From NCBI GenBank assembly GCA_013377005.1, contig JACABE010000008.1, positions 9,642 through 73,641 of the forward strand: a DNA stretch of 64,000 nucleotides. Direction: 5' to 3'. Origin of the DNA: Bacteroidota bacterium. Lineage in GTDB: Bacteria > Bacteroidota > Bacteroidia > Bacteroidales > JACABE01. This document shows, one piece after another, positions 43,861 to 53,728 of this stretch. A program made the position numbers and the translations under genes. The notes beneath the pieces were generated by a model, which was given only the letters and a program-made list of their open reading frames with translations, ran no database searches and was not told the DNA's origin. The number at the start of each line of letters is the position of its first letter. The stretch's first letter is position 1.

Positions 43861-44892
43861 ATGAAAAAAATACATTTTAATCTTATAATTTTTGCATTGA
43901 TAGCTTTTTCTTTCACATCCTGTGTTACTCAAAAACGTTACACAGATTTGGAAACGAAATACAAAAAATGCAACGATGATTTAACAACTATCGAAAAAGC
44001 AAAAAATGATATTGTAGTGCAAAATACTGAATTAAATGCTGATCTGGAAAAAGTAAAAAAGCAAAAAGCTGAACTTGAAGATGAATCATCAATGATAAAA
44101 GATAACTATGAAAAACTTCAAGCTGAGCAAGCCGTTTTATCAACAGATTATTCAGCTATGCAGCAAAAATACACCAAGCTTTTGGGAGGAAACCGTACAG
44201 AAACATCTGAAATAATGGAGGCTTTACAAAAAACTCAAGCTGATTTACTAAAAAAAGAAACTGATCTAAAAAAAACTGAAGCTGATATGCAGAAAATGCA
44301 AAATCAGCTAAATGAGAAAAAGAATAATTTAGATTCTTTGTCGGCTTTAATGGATATAAAAGAAAAGAAGTTAAATGAACTTCAAACTATTCTTGACAAT
44401 AAAGATAAACAAGTTGCCGATTTGAAAAACAAAATTACGACAGCTTTATTAGGATTTAAAGATAAAGGACTTACCATAGAAACCCGCAATGGGAAAGTAT
44501 ATGTTTCGATGGAAGAAAAACTTTTATTTGCATCGGGAAGTTGGAATGTTGCTGAAGAAGGTAAAGATGCCTTAAAAAGTGTTGCCAAAGTTCTTGAAAC
44601 AAATCCTGACATTAATGTAACAATAGAAGGTCATACCGACAATATACCTTACAATGGTATCGGGCAAGTAAGAGACAACTGGGATTTGAGTGTATTGAGA
44701 GCTACTTCAATTGTAAAAATAATACTTGAAAACAAAAGTATTGATGCAAAACGCATTGTAGCTTCTGGTCGTAGTCAGTATTTACCTATAGAAACCACAG
44801 ATACCAAAGAAGCCCGTGCGAAAAATCGTCGTACTGAAATTATTCTAACTCCAAAACTTGACGAATTAATGAAAGTGCTCGATAACAACTAA
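43861..44892 (+). CDS. OmpA family lipoprotein with coiled coil
   Basis: 343 residues. A lipoprotein signal ends at Cys21 (FSFTSC). Residues ~25-190 are a long heptad-rich coiled coil, and ~215-340 an OmpA C-terminal peptidoglycan-binding domain (VTIEGHTDNIPYNG, RATSIVKIILE, RAKNRRTEIIL). It probably tethers the outer membrane to peptidoglycan. It is likely expressed on its own; tpx follows after 129 bp. Confidence 0.93.
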   Translation: MKKIHFNLIIFALIAFSFTSCVTQKRYTDLETKYKKCNDDLTTIEKAKNDIVVQNTELNADLEKVKKQKAELEDESSMIKDNYEKLQAEQAVLSTDYSAMQQKYTKLLGGNRTETSEIMEALQKTQADLLKKETDLKKTEADMQKMQNQLNEKKNNLDSLSALMDIKEKKLNELQTILDNKDKQVADLKNKITTALLGFKDKGLTIETRNGKVYVSMEEKLLFASGSWNVAEEGKDALKSVAKVLETNPDINVTIEGHTDNIPYNGIGQVRDNWDLSVLRATSIVKIILENKSIDAKRIVASGRSQYLPIETTDTKEARAKNRRTEIILTPKLDELMKVLDNN

Positions 44893-45021
44893 ATTATAAA
44901 AACACATAATTTATATAAAAAACTTTAGTCTCTTTTATTGAACAATCAAATTAAAATCTTGTTATAAGATTGAATTTTGGCTTAATAATAATTATAAAAA
45001 CTTATATAAAACAAATAAAAA

Positions 45022-45534
45022 ATGACAAAAAATTCAGGAATAACAACATTTATGGGCAATCCATTAACATTGTTAGGAAACATGGTAAAACCAGGCGACA
45101 AGGCTTACGATTTCACAGCTATTGGCGAAGGTTTGAAACCTGTAAAATTAAGTGATTATGATGGAAAAGTAAGAATTATTTCCTTGGTTCCATCTGTTGA
45201 CACTGGAGTTTGCGCCGCACAAACCCGTAAATTCAACGTAGAAGCTGCCAATTTGGGTGACATTGTAATTTTAACTATTTCATGCGATTTACCATTCGCA
45301 TTAGGTCGCTTTTGTGCAGCCGAAGGCATTGATAAAGTAATTACTTTATCAGACCATAAAGATACCAATTTTGGTTTAAACTATGGTTTTTTAATTGAAG
45401 AACTTCGTTTACTCAATCGAGGTATTGTTATTGTTGACAAAAAAGGCATGGTTTCTTATGTAGAATATGTGAAAGAAAATACAGAACATCCTGATTACGA
45501 CAAAGCCATTGCAGAAGCTAAAAAATTATTATAA
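45022..45534 (+). CDS. tpx: Thiol peroxidase
   Basis: Atypical 2-Cys peroxiredoxin, 170 residues. The peroxidatic Cys64 lies in PSVDTGVCAAQTR and the resolving Cys98 in ALGRFC; the 34-residue spacing equals that of E. coli Tpx. A third cysteine (Cys88) also matches. It reduces hydrogen and alkyl peroxides with thioredoxin. A strong terminator follows. Confidence 0.96.
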   Translation: MTKNSGITTFMGNPLTLLGNMVKPGDKAYDFTAIGEGLKPVKLSDYDGKVRIISLVPSVDTGVCAAQTRKFNVEAANLGDIVILTISCDLPFALGRFCAAEGIDKVITLSDHKDTNFGLNYGFLIEELRLLNRGIVIVDKKGMVSYVEYVKENTEHPDYDKAIAEAKKLL

Positions 45535-45563
45535 TGTGTGTTTAAATTGTTTTTTATGTCAAG

Positions 45564-45597
45564 AGCCGGATTAATTCATAGTCCGGCTTTTTGTTTT
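45564..45597 (+). terminator. Rho-independent terminator after tpx
   Basis: Stem AGCCGGA (45564-45570) with TCCGGCT (45582-45588), 11-nt loop, then a T-rich tail. Confidence 0.85.
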
Positions 45598-45603
45598 TAA
45601 CAT

Positions 45604-45635
45604 TGCTGCTCAAGTGAAAAAAATAGATACCTTTG
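45604..45635 (+). promoter_or_regulatory. Promoter of the methyltransferase gene
   Basis: TTG (45604-45606), 21-bp spacer, TACCTTTG (45628-45635). The -7 box overlaps the first TTG of the open frame, which rules out that start and supports the ATG at 45714. Confidence 0.65.
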
Positions 45636-45713
45636 TGTTTGGTTATTAATATCTTTACATATTATAATGAAGAAGAATACCACCTTACGAATAAAATTAC
45701 TTTTAAAAGTATC

Positions 45714-46499
45714 ATGAACAATCTCAAATTAATTATAAAATACTTCAAGTATCGCATTACGGCTAATAGCAAACACGATATACATTCGCCTTTTGTTTTT
45801 CAATTACTTACTAAAGTAATTAATAACAAGAGTGTATTGTCTGTTTTTAAAGAGGTTGAAAATTTGCGTTCTCTGCTTTTGAAAGACAAAACAGAAATAA
45901 GAATAGAAGACTTTGGGGCAGGAAGTTTGAAAAACAAAACAAAAATTAAAACTGTTGCTAAAATTGCCAGAAATGCTGCTAAACAACCCAAGTATGCACA
46001 GCTATTATATAGATTGGTAAAGCATTTTCAGCCTGTCAATTTACTGGAATTAGGAACTTCGTTGGGTATCAGCACTGCTTATATGAGCAAAGCCTCTTCA
46101 ACGAACAAAATAACTACCATAGAAGGTAGCGAAAATATTGCAAACATTGCCATTGATAATTTCAATAGACTGAATATTTCAAATATTCAAGTTATTACAG
46201 GAAATTTTGATGTTCAGCTTCCAGTATTATTGGAACATACATCTACTTTTGATTTTGTTTTTTTCGATGGAAATCATAGGAAACAACCTACACTTTCTTA
46301 TTTTGAAGCATGCTTACAACACAAGCACAATGATAGTATTTTTGTTTTCGACGATATTCATTGGTCGCTAGAAATGGAAGAAGTTTGGGAGTTAATCAAA
46401 CAATCACCTGAAGTAACAGTAACTATAGATTTGTTCTTTATAGGATTGGTCTTTTTTAGAAAAGAATCCACAAAAGAACATTTTACCATACGATTTTAA
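45714..46499 (+). CDS. Class I SAM-dependent methyltransferase
   Basis: 261 residues from the ATG at 45714. The SAM-binding motif LLELGTSLGISTAYMSKA and the following TIEGSENIANIA are clear; FDFVFFDGNHRKQPTLSYFE resembles the catechol O-methyltransferase-like group. The N-terminal KHDIHSPFVFQLLT is conserved in a Bacteroidota subgroup. Substrate unknown. Confidence 0.88.
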   Translation: MNNLKLIIKYFKYRITANSKHDIHSPFVFQLLTKVINNKSVLSVFKEVENLRSLLLKDKTEIRIEDFGAGSLKNKTKIKTVAKIARNAAKQPKYAQLLYRLVKHFQPVNLLELGTSLGISTAYMSKASSTNKITTIEGSENIANIAIDNFNRLNISNIQVITGNFDVQLPVLLEHTSTFDFVFFDGNHRKQPTLSYFEACLQHKHNDSIFVFDDIHWSLEMEEVWELIKQSPEVTVTIDLFFIGLVFFRKESTKEHFTIRF

Positions 46500-46533
46500 A
46501 AATACTATCGTTGTAATTAATTAAATCATCAAA

Positions 46534-46562
46534 TTGCCCTATCAAAATTTTTAGTAGTTTTG
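46534..46562 (+). promoter_or_regulatory. Promoter of the ABC ATPase gene
   Basis: TTG (46534-46536), 18-bp spacer, TAGTTTTG (46555-46562), 22 bp before the ATG. Confidence 0.6.
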
Positions 46563-46584
46563 TAATTCAAAATAAAGATAAAAA

Positions 46585-47310
46585 ATGGCAGAAGAAATTA
46601 TTAGCCTTAGCAATATTGCCAAGCATTACAAAGTCGGTACCGAAATAGTTAAAGCATTACGAAGTATTTCGTTAACCATTTACAAAAACGAATATGTAGC
46701 ACTAATGGGACCTTCGGGTTCAGGAAAATCAACCTTGATGAATATTTTGGGTTGCTTGGATACACCCACTTCAGGACAATATATTTTAAATAAACATGAT
46801 GTTAGCAAATTAGAAGATAATGATTTGGCAGAAATACGGAATAAAGAAATAGGTTTTGTTTTTCAGACCTTTAATTTACTACCCCGTTCCACAGCATTGG
46901 AAAATGTGATGTTGCCATTAATTTATGCAGGAATGAATAAAGCAGATCGTATTTTAAAAGCTGAGAAATCACTTGCTGGTGTAAAACTATCCGACAGAAT
47001 AACACACAAACCCAATGAATTATCAGGTGGGCAACGTCAACGGGTAGCTGTAGCCAGAGCATTAGTAAACGATCCTTCTATTATCCTTGCTGATGAGCCA
47101 ACAGGAAATCTTGATTCAAAAACTTCTGTTGAAATTATGGGTTTATTTGAAGAAATTCATAAAAAAGGAAATACTATTATTGTGGTTACTCACGAAGAGG
47201 ATATTGCCCGTCATGCACACCGTATTATTCGCTTAATTGATGGAGAAATAGCTTCAGATGAAATCAATCCTAACATTCGCAAGATGGCTGATTATTTGGT
47301 AGAAGCCTAA
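46585..47310 (+). CDS. MacB/LolD-type ABC transporter ATP-binding protein
   Basis: 241 residues. Walker [16 protein letters not shown], the MacB/LolD-type switch segment [20 protein letters not shown], signature [15 protein letters not shown], Walker [14 protein letters not shown] and the switch histidine in VVTHEED. These ATPases partner FtsX-fold permeases such as MacB, LolCE or FtsX. No permease gene adjoins it. The orphan MacB-type permease at 34389-35765 is a plausible partner, but that is inference. The adenosyltransferase gene follows 18 bp later. Confidence 0.92.
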   Translation: MAEEIISLSNIAKHYKVGTEIVKALRSISLTIYKNEYVALMGPSGSGKSTLMNILGCLDTPTSGQYILNKHDVSKLEDNDLAEIRNKEIGFVFQTFNLLPRSTALENVMLPLIYAGMNKADRILKAEKSLAGVKLSDRITHKPNELSGGQRQRVAVARALVNDPSIILADEPTGNLDSKTSVEIMGLFEEIHKKGNTIIVVTHEEDIARHAHRIIRLIDGEIASDEINPNIRKMADYLVEA

Positions 47311-47328
47311 AAGTTTATGAACTGATTT

Positions 47329-47889
47329 ATGAAAGAAGACTGGAAAATATATACAAAAACCGGAGATAAGGGCGAAACATCGCTTATCGGAGGGAAAAGA
47401 GTTCCCAAATACCACGAACGCATTGAAGCTTATGGAACTGTGGATGAACTTAATTCATATATTGGCTTGATTCGTGATTTAGAAGTAAGTGAAGCTAACA
47501 AAATGATACTCATCGAAATTCAAGATAGACTTTTTACAGTAGAATCGCTCTTAGCTGAAGACCCAGAAACTTCTCAACGAGCATTACCTCAAATTTTTGA
47601 AGAAGATATTTTACTTCTCGAACGCGAAATAGATGCTATGAATGAAAATTTACCTGTTTTGAATTCTTTTATTCTACCAGGAGGACATTCTATCGTATCA
47701 TATTGTCATATAGCTCGTTGTGTATGTCGCAGAGCTGAAAGAATTACAATTAAATTATCGGAAACACATCATGTTTCCTCTTTGGTAATTAAATATTTAA
47801 ACCGATTATCTGATTATTTATTTGTACTGGCTCGTAAAATTGGAAACGATTTAGGAGCGAAAGAAGAAATTTGGAAAGCAAAAATTTAA
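47329..47889 (+). CDS. Cob(I)alamin adenosyltransferase, PduO type
   Basis: 186 residues. The ATP-binding N-terminus YTKTGDKGETSLIGGKRVPK, the following YGTVDELNSYIGL and the later RCVCRRAERI are the PduO-type signatures. It adenosylates cob(I)alamin to coenzyme B12. It is probably co-transcribed with the upstream ABC ATPase, though no functional link is evident. Confidence 0.94.
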   Translation: MKEDWKIYTKTGDKGETSLIGGKRVPKYHERIEAYGTVDELNSYIGLIRDLEVSEANKMILIEIQDRLFTVESLLAEDPETSQRALPQIFEEDILLLEREIDAMNENLPVLNSFILPGGHSIVSYCHIARCVCRRAERITIKLSETHHVSSLVIKYLNRLSDYLFVLARKIGNDLGAKEEIWKAKI

Positions 47890-47953
47890 CTTTAAATTCT
47901 AATCTCTTTATTTTCTGATATTTAATAAATTTTTATTTTTCTTAAAAAAAGAA

Positions 47954-47982
47954 TTGATTAATCAAAAATTAAATTACTTTTG
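47954..47982 (+). promoter_or_regulatory. Promoter of the DUF2795 gene
   Basis: TTG (47954-47956), 18-bp spacer, TACTTTTG (47975-47982). The -33 region is part of the palindrome TTGATTAATCAA, a possible operator. Confidence 0.6.
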
Positions 47983-48013
47983 CAAAAATTATATAACCTA
48001 AAAATTTCGTAAT

Positions 48014-48235
48014 ATGTATTGGACATTAGAATTAGCATCAAAACTTGAAGACGCTCCTTGGCCCGCAACTAAAGAAGAGTTAACTGATTATGCGCTCAGG
48101 TCTGGTGCTCCACAAGAAGTAATTGAAAATCTTCGGGAAATTGAAGATGAAGGGGAAATTTACGAAAGCATCGATGATTTATGGCCCGACTATCCTACAA
48201 AGGATGACTTCTTCTTTCATGAAGACGAATACTAA
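48014..48235 (+). CDS. DUF2795 domain protein
   Basis: 73-residue acidic protein. The core WPATKEELTDYALRSGAPQ, followed by VIENLREIEDEGEIYES, is the DUF2795 family, common in Bacteroidota and of unknown function. It has its own promoter and terminator, which suggests a well-expressed single gene. Confidence 0.9.
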   Translation: MYWTLELASKLEDAPWPATKEELTDYALRSGAPQEVIENLREIEDEGEIYESIDDLWPDYPTKDDFFFHEDEY

Positions 48236-48241
48236 GAAATT

Positions 48242-48277
48242 AAACCGTTTTACTTATTGTGAGACGGTTTTTTTTAA
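48242..48277 (+). terminator. Terminator after the DUF2795 gene
   Basis: Stem AAACCGT (48242-48248) with ACGGTTT (48264-48270), followed by a run of T. Confidence 0.8.
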
Positions 48278-48447
48278 ATATTAGCCCAAGTTTCTATTTA
48301 AAATTTAAAAAAAATAATGCTGATTGCAATAATTAAGTTAATTTTGCTTTATAAAGGCAAAATAAGATCTTAATTCACTATATTAATTTTATTATTGCTT
48401 CATATACAAAACTTTAACTTTATAAACTTTATAACTGTACACTTACC

Positions 48448-51400
48448 ATGTTTAAATCGTTTAGTAAATTATTCGGAAATAAATCGCAAAGAGATATAAA
48501 AGAAATTACACCATTACTTGAAGCTACTAAACTTGCTTATCAGTCAATTACACTGCTGAGTAATGATGAATTAAGAACAAAAACACAAGAATTCAAAGAC
48601 AGAATCACCGAGTATGTAGCTGATGAAAGAAATCAAATTGCTGAATATAAAGAACGTATCGACAATGATGTTGATATGGATGTTGATGAAAAAGAAGAAC
48701 TTTATCAGCAAATTGATAAACTTGAAAAATTAGAATACGATAAAATTCAGGAAATTTTAAATGAAATTTTACCTGAAGCATTTTCGGTTATTAAAGAAAC
48801 TGCGAAACGTTTTACAGAAAACAAAAAGGTAGAAGTAAGCATCATGCCATGGGATAGAGATTTAGCTGCAAGGTTAGATAGTGTAAATATTATTGATGAT
48901 AAAGCATATTACGACAATACTTGGTCTGCAGGTGGTACTATGATTACTTGGGATATGATACATTATGACGTTCAGTTGATTGGTGGTATTGTTTTACATT
49001 CAGGGAAAATTGCAGAAATGGCAACAGGTGAAGGGAAAACACTGGTTGCTACTTTACCTGTTTATTTAAACGCACTGTCTGGAAAAGGAGTTCATTTAGT
49101 TACTGTTAATGATTATCTGGCAAAACGTGACTCTGAGTGGATGGGTATGTTGTTCGAGTTTCATGGATTGAAAGTAGACTGTATCGACAGACATGAACCC
49201 AATTCAGAAAGTCGTAAAAACGCCTACTTAGCAGATATTACCTATGGTACCAATAATGAATTTGGCTTTGATTATCTACGCGACAACATGGCTCGTAACG
49301 TTGAAGAATTGGTTCAGAGGAAACATAACTATTCTATTGTAGATGAAGTTGACTCTGTTTTGATTGACGATGCCCGTACACCTTTAATTATTTCGGGACC
49401 AACACCAAAAGGAGATAATCAGGAATTTGAAGTACTGAAACCAAATATTTTAAAGATTTACAACGCACAACGTAATTTGGTTACTCAATTATTAGCTGAT
49501 GCTAAGAAATTATTAGCTGATAATCCAAGTTCTGAAAATGAGAAAAAAGGTGGCGTGTTATTATTCCGCTCTCATAGAGGTTTGCCTAAAAACAAAGCAT
49601 TGATAAAATTTCTAAGTGAACCGGGCATGAAAGCCTTAATGCAAAAAACTGAGAACTTTTATATGCAGGATCAATCTAAAAATATGCACATCATTGATGA
49701 TGAACTGTTTTTTGTAATTGATGAGAAAAATAATACTATTGACCTTACAGACAAAGGGATTGATTATATTTCAAGCGATGCTGAAGAAGCTAAATTTTAT
49801 ATACTTCCGGATGTAGGTGCAGAAATTGCCGAACTTGAAAAAATGAATCTTGCTCCTGCGGCAAAAATTGAAAAAAAAGCAGAAATATTACGTACCTATG
49901 CCATTCAATCTGACAGGGTTCACACTGTAAATCAGTTATTGAAAGCATATACTTTATTTGAACTAGATACAGAATACGTTATTATAGATAATAAAGTTAA
50001 AATTGTAGATGAACAAACAGGTCGTATTATGGAAGGCAGACGCTATTCCGACGGCTTACATCAAGCAATAGAAGCAAAAGAAAATGTAAAAGTTGAAGCT
50101 GCAACTCAAACTTATGCTACTATTACTTTACAGAATTATTTTCGTATGTATAGCAAACTTGCAGGGATGACTGGTACAGCTGAAACTGAAGCAGGCGAAT
50201 TATGGGATATCTATAAATTGGACGTCGTTGTTATTCCTACCAACAGACCTATTATCCGTAAAGATAGAGAAGATTTAGTTTATAAAACTAAAAAAGAAAA
50301 ATACAATGCTGTTATTGAAGAAATTCAAAGTTTGGTAAATATTGGAAGACCTGTTTTGGTAGGTACTACATCCGTAGAAATATCTGAATTACTCAGCCGG
50401 TCATTAAAAATGCGAAATATTAGGCATAACGTACTAAATGCAAAATTACATAAAAAAGAAGCAGATATTGTAGCTGAAGCAGGTGTTGCAGGAACTGTAA
50501 CCATAGCTACTAACATGGCAGGTCGTGGTACTGATATTAAACTGGGACCAGGTGTAAAAGAAGCTGGAGGTTTAGCTATTATTGGTACAGAGCGCCATGA
50601 ATCTCGTCGCGTGGACCGTCAGTTACGTGGACGTGCAGGTCGTCAGGGAGATCCAGGTAGCACACAATTCTTTGTATCACTAGAGGATGATTTAATGCGT
50701 TTATTTGGTTCCGACCGTATTGCAAGCGTAATGGACAGATTAGGACTGAAAGAAGGGGAAGAAATCCAACACTCAATGATTACTAAGTCTATTGAAAGAG
50801 CACAGAAAAAAGTAGAAGAAAATAACTTTGGTGTTCGTAAACGATTACTTGAATATGATGACGTAATGAATTCTCAACGTGAAGTTATATATAAAAAACG
50901 TCGCAATGCCTTGTATGGTGATCGCTTACCAATTGATATTTCTAACATGATGTACGATGTTAGTGAAAGTATCATTCACGATTATTTAGAATCCAGAAAT
51001 TTTGATGGTTTTAATTTCGAACTCATAAAGACTTTTGGTATTGACTCTCCTATAAGCGAAAAAGAATTTCACAATGCTAAAGTAGAAGAAATCTCAGATA
51101 GAGTTTTTGATGAAGTATATCAATCCTATCATAGTAAAACACTTTTAATGGCTGAGCAAGCATTTCCAATAATTAAAGATGTATATGAAAATAATGGAAG
51201 TCGCTACGAAAATATTGCCATTCCTATTACAGATGGTAAGAAAACACTGAATATTGTAGCTCCAATTAAGAAATGCTATGATTCTAAAGGAAAAGAAGTT
51301 ATTGTTTCCATTGAAAAAAGCTTAACCCTTGCTTTGATTGATGATGCCTGGAAAGAACAACTTCGAGAAATGGATGAATTAAAACAATCTGTTCAGAATG

Positions 51401-51744
51401 CTACTTATGAACAAAAAGATCCTTTATTAATTTATAAATTTGAATCATTTGAATTATTTAAAGCAATGATTCAGAATATAAACAAAGAAATCAGTTCTTT
51501 TTTATGCTTGGGAAAACTACCACTTCAGGATTCATCTAACATAAAAGAAGGTAAAATACAACATACCGATATGAGTAGGTTAAAAACCAGTCGTGACGAA
51601 CAAGCACCTGTAGCTAACCGAACCCAAAGCGAAGAAAAGGTTCAGCCTGTGAGAGTTGAGAAGAAGGTAGGACGCAACGATCCATGCCCTTGCGGTAGTG
51701 GGAAAAAATACAAACAATGTCACGGAAAAGACTTGGAAAATTAA
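48448..51744 (+). CDS. secA: Preprotein translocase ATPase SecA
   Basis: Motor ATPase of the general secretion pathway, 1,098 residues, about 200 more than E. coli SecA and normal for Bacteroidota. Walker A is [14 protein letters not shown], the DEAD-like box [20 protein letters not shown], and helicase motifs such as [13 protein letters not shown] and [14 protein letters not shown] follow. Insertions in the early nucleotide-binding region and preprotein cross-linking domain explain the extra length. The C-terminus is a SEC-C zinc motif ([19 protein letters not shown]). Confidence 0.98.
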   Translation: MFKSFSKLFGNKSQRDIKEITPLLEATKLAYQSITLLSNDELRTKTQEFKDRITEYVADERNQIAEYKERIDNDVDMDVDEKEELYQQIDKLEKLEYDKIQEILNEILPEAFSVIKETAKRFTENKKVEVSIMPWDRDLAARLDSVNIIDDKAYYDNTWSAGGTMITWDMIHYDVQLIGGIVLHSGKIAEMATGEGKTLVATLPVYLNALSGKGVHLVTVNDYLAKRDSEWMGMLFEFHGLKVDCIDRHEPNSESRKNAYLADITYGTNNEFGFDYLRDNMARNVEELVQRKHNYSIVDEVDSVLIDDARTPLIISGPTPKGDNQEFEVLKPNILKIYNAQRNLVTQLLADAKKLLADNPSSENEKKGGVLLFRSHRGLPKNKALIKFLSEPGMKALMQKTENFYMQDQSKNMHIIDDELFFVIDEKNNTIDLTDKGIDYISSDAEEAKFYILPDVGAEIAELEKMNLAPAAKIEKKAEILRTYAIQSDRVHTVNQLLKAYTLFELDTEYVIIDNKVKIVDEQTGRIMEGRRYSDGLHQAIEAKENVKVEAATQTYATITLQNYFRMYSKLAGMTGTAETEAGELWDIYKLDVVVIPTNRPIIRKDREDLVYKTKKEKYNAVIEEIQSLVNIGRPVLVGTTSVEISELLSRSLKMRNIRHNVLNAKLHKKEADIVAEAGVAGTVTIATNMAGRGTDIKLGPGVKEAGGLAIIGTERHESRRVDRQLRGRAGRQGDPGSTQFFVSLEDDLMRLFGSDRIASVMDRLGLKEGEEIQHSMITKSIERAQKKVEENNFGVRKRLLEYDDVMNSQREVIYKKRRNALYGDRLPIDISNMMYDVSESIIHDYLESRNFDGFNFELIKTFGIDSPISEKEFHNAKVEEISDRVFDEVYQSYHSKTLLMAEQAFPIIKDVYENNGSRYENIAIPITDGKKTLNIVAPIKKCYDSKGKEVIVSIEKSLTLALIDDAWKEQLREMDELKQSVQNATYEQKDPLLIYKFESFELFKAMIQNINKEISSFLCLGKLPLQDSSNIKEGKIQHTDMSRLKTSRDEQAPVANRTQSEEKVQPVRVEKKVGRNDPCPCGSGKKYKQCHGKDLEN

Positions 51745-51842
51745 AATTTGGTGATTTATTGAATAACCGAGGATTAAAATTAAGATTTTCTAAGAAATCA
51801 AGATTCTATTGATTAATAACAACCAAATATACCTATAATTAA

Positions 51843-52130
51843 ATGCTGATAGTTTATTATTTCATCTCAATAAATATTCTATCAGCATTTGTTTTTTTTA
51901 TTGATAAAAGAAATGCTATAAAAAAGAGCAGACGCATTCCAGAAACTACACTTCATTTTTTTGAACTAATCGGAGGAGTCTTTAGTATTTTGATTATGAT
52001 GTATTTATTGCATCATAAAAATAAGAAAGCTTCTTTTTTTTTGATAAGCTATATTATTCTAATCATTTGGTTACTTATGATTTACTCTAAATTTAATGTA
52101 TTAATCCAGTATATTTATTGCAAATTTTAA
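51843..52130 (+). CDS. DUF1294-like small membrane protein
   Basis: 95 residues, three predicted membrane helices. FFIDKRNAIKKSRRIPETTL and FFELIGGVFSILI follow the DUF1294 pattern; the usual GxxxxHKxxK segment appears as LLHHKNKKASFF. Function unknown. Its stop overlaps that of the convergent flippase gene (shared TTAA at 52127-52130). Confidence 0.75.
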   Translation: MLIVYYFISINILSAFVFFIDKRNAIKKSRRIPETTLHFFELIGGVFSILIMMYLLHHKNKKASFFLISYIILIIWLLMIYSKFNVLIQYIYCKF

Positions 52131-53620
52131 TCATTTGATTTCTTCAGTATTTTTCTAAAAACTTCTTTTTCAATATAAACTACAACCGCAAGATAAAATA
52201 ATATAAAAGCTGTATTAATACTTAGTTTAACAGGTAAATTCTCAACGTTTAGCCAAATACTGATAAAGTAAAGTAACAGAGCCAAACCAGTGAAGAGTCC
52301 TATTTTTTTCAAATCGTATTTAATATAGTAGTGTTTTTGCCCTAATATAAAAGAAATAAGCATAATACTGAAATAACAAATTAAAGTAGCCCAAGCAGCC
52401 CCCATATATCCCATAATAGGAACTAACCAGAAATTGAGTATTAATGTTACAATAGCACCAAATACTGAGATATATGCCCCATACATAGTTTTATCATTGA
52501 TTTTATACCATATCGAAAGATTATAAAATACACCCAAACAAAGATTAGCCATTAATAATATAGGAATTACAGGTGCTCCTACTCTATATTTTGGTCCGAC
52601 AAAATTTATAATAATATCGATATACATCATTACACCTAAAAAAATAAAGGCACATATAATGATAAAATATTTCATAACATTTGCATATATTTGGCGGGCA
52701 TCAGTACGATTGGCTTGCGAAAAGAAGAAAGGTTCAGCAGCAAACTTAAATGTTTGAATAAATAAAGTCATCAAAATAGCAACTTTATAACATGCACCGT
52801 AAATCCCTAACTGAACCATTGGATGTTCAGCTTCAGTTACTAAATGTTTGAGTAAAATACGGTCAAAAGTTTCATTAACAATACCTGCCATACCCCAAAC
52901 CATTATTGGTAAAGCGTATTTAAGCATTTGTTTCCATAACTGCTTATCAAAATTCAATTTAATATCCATTATTTCCGGAACCAATAACAATAAGGTAATT
53001 GCACTTGCAATAAGATTTGAAATAAAGATATAACCTACGCCAATAAATGGATTGTAAAACCAATGAAGGATATTACCTACAAAGCTATTACCAAAATTTC
53101 GATCTAACCACGGACATAAAACAATAAAAAACAAATTGAAACCTATTTGTAATGAAATATTTACTGATTTAAGTATAGCAAATCGACGCGCTTTATTAAG
53201 TTCTCTTAACCGAGCAAAAGGGACAGCACTTAGAGCATCTAAACCTAATATCCAGGCAAACCAAATAATATATTCCGTATGATTAGCATAGCCTATTGCA
53301 GTGGAAATAGAAGAAGAAAAAAACCAAACAATGCAAATAAATCCCAACGAACTGATTAACAAAGATATTACAGAAGTATTGTAAACGGAATTAGCTATAT
53401 TTTCTTTTTTAGAAAAACGAAAAAATGTAGTTTCCATTCCATAAGTCAGAATTACCATTAAAAAAGCCACATAAGCATATAATTCAGTAACTACACCGTA
53501 CTCACTTGGTGGTAAAATATAAGTATATAATGGAACAAGAAAATAATTTAATAAACGTCCTACAATAGTAGGAAATCCGTAAACAGCTGTTTGTCCTGCA
53601 AGTTTCTTTAAAGGATTCAA
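52127..53620 (-). CDS. Wzx-like oligosaccharide flippase
   Basis: 497 residues, about 14 membrane helices, of the MATE/MOP polysaccharide flippase superfamily. The N-terminus MNPLKKLAGQTAVYG, then VGRLLNYFLVPLYT, is the form usual in Bacteroidota. The start codon is TTG; no ATG is available nearby and a strong promoter ends 22 bp upstream. It flips undecaprenyl-linked glycan units to the periplasm; the partner sugar transferase may be the one at 41267. Confidence 0.9.
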   Translation of the reverse strand: MNPLKKLAGQTAVYGFPTIVGRLLNYFLVPLYTYILPPSEYGVVTELYAYVAFLMVILTYGMETTFFRFSKKENIANSVYNTSVISLLISSLGFICIVWFFSSSISTAIGYANHTEYIIWFAWILGLDALSAVPFARLRELNKARRFAILKSVNISLQIGFNLFFIVLCPWLDRNFGNSFVGNILHWFYNPFIGVGYIFISNLIASAITLLLLVPEIMDIKLNFDKQLWKQMLKYALPIMVWGMAGIVNETFDRILLKHLVTEAEHPMVQLGIYGACYKVAILMTLFIQTFKFAAEPFFFSQANRTDARQIYANVMKYFIIICAFIFLGVMMYIDIIINFVGPKYRVGAPVIPILLMANLCLGVFYNLSIWYKINDKTMYGAYISVFGAIVTLILNFWLVPIMGYMGAAWATLICYFSIMLISFILGQKHYYIKYDLKKIGLFTGLALLLYFISIWLNVENLPVKLSINTAFILFYLAVVVYIEKEVFRKILKKSND

Positions 53621-53641
53621 AATAATCTATCTTTTATAATG

Positions 53642-53673
53642 CAAACCTACATGATTTTTTTTACTTTTTCAAA
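53642..53673 (-). promoter_or_regulatory. Promoter of the flippase gene
   Basis: Minus strand: TTTG (53670-53673), 20-bp spacer, TAGGTTTG (53642-53649). The block ending in ATCATGTAGGTTTG is shared with the kdsD promoter. The predicted mRNA leader is very short, under 20 nt. Confidence 0.65.
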
Positions 53674-53686
53674 AATAAATGTAAAA

Positions 53687-53727
53687 AATTAAAAAGTCCT
53701 TGTTCTGAGAACAAGGACTTTTTAATT
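53687..53727. terminator. Perfect 20-bp inverted repeat, terminator of the BlaR1-like gene
   Basis: Arms 53687-53706 and 53708-53727 are perfectly complementary around a single central G. Core stem AGTCCTTGTTCT/AGAACAAGGACT. On the minus strand it begins 1 bp after the BlaR1-like stop codon and is followed by a T-rich tail. Confidence 0.88.
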
Positions 53728-53728
53728 G

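Noticed and set aside
44953..44969. AATCTT...AAGATT hairpin before tpx as a terminator
   Set aside because: Weak AT-rich stem without a T-run; left unannotated.
45633..45713. TTG-initiated N-terminal extension of the methyltransferase
   Set aside because: The TTG overlaps the promoter -7 box at 45628-45635, so the extension cannot be in the transcript.
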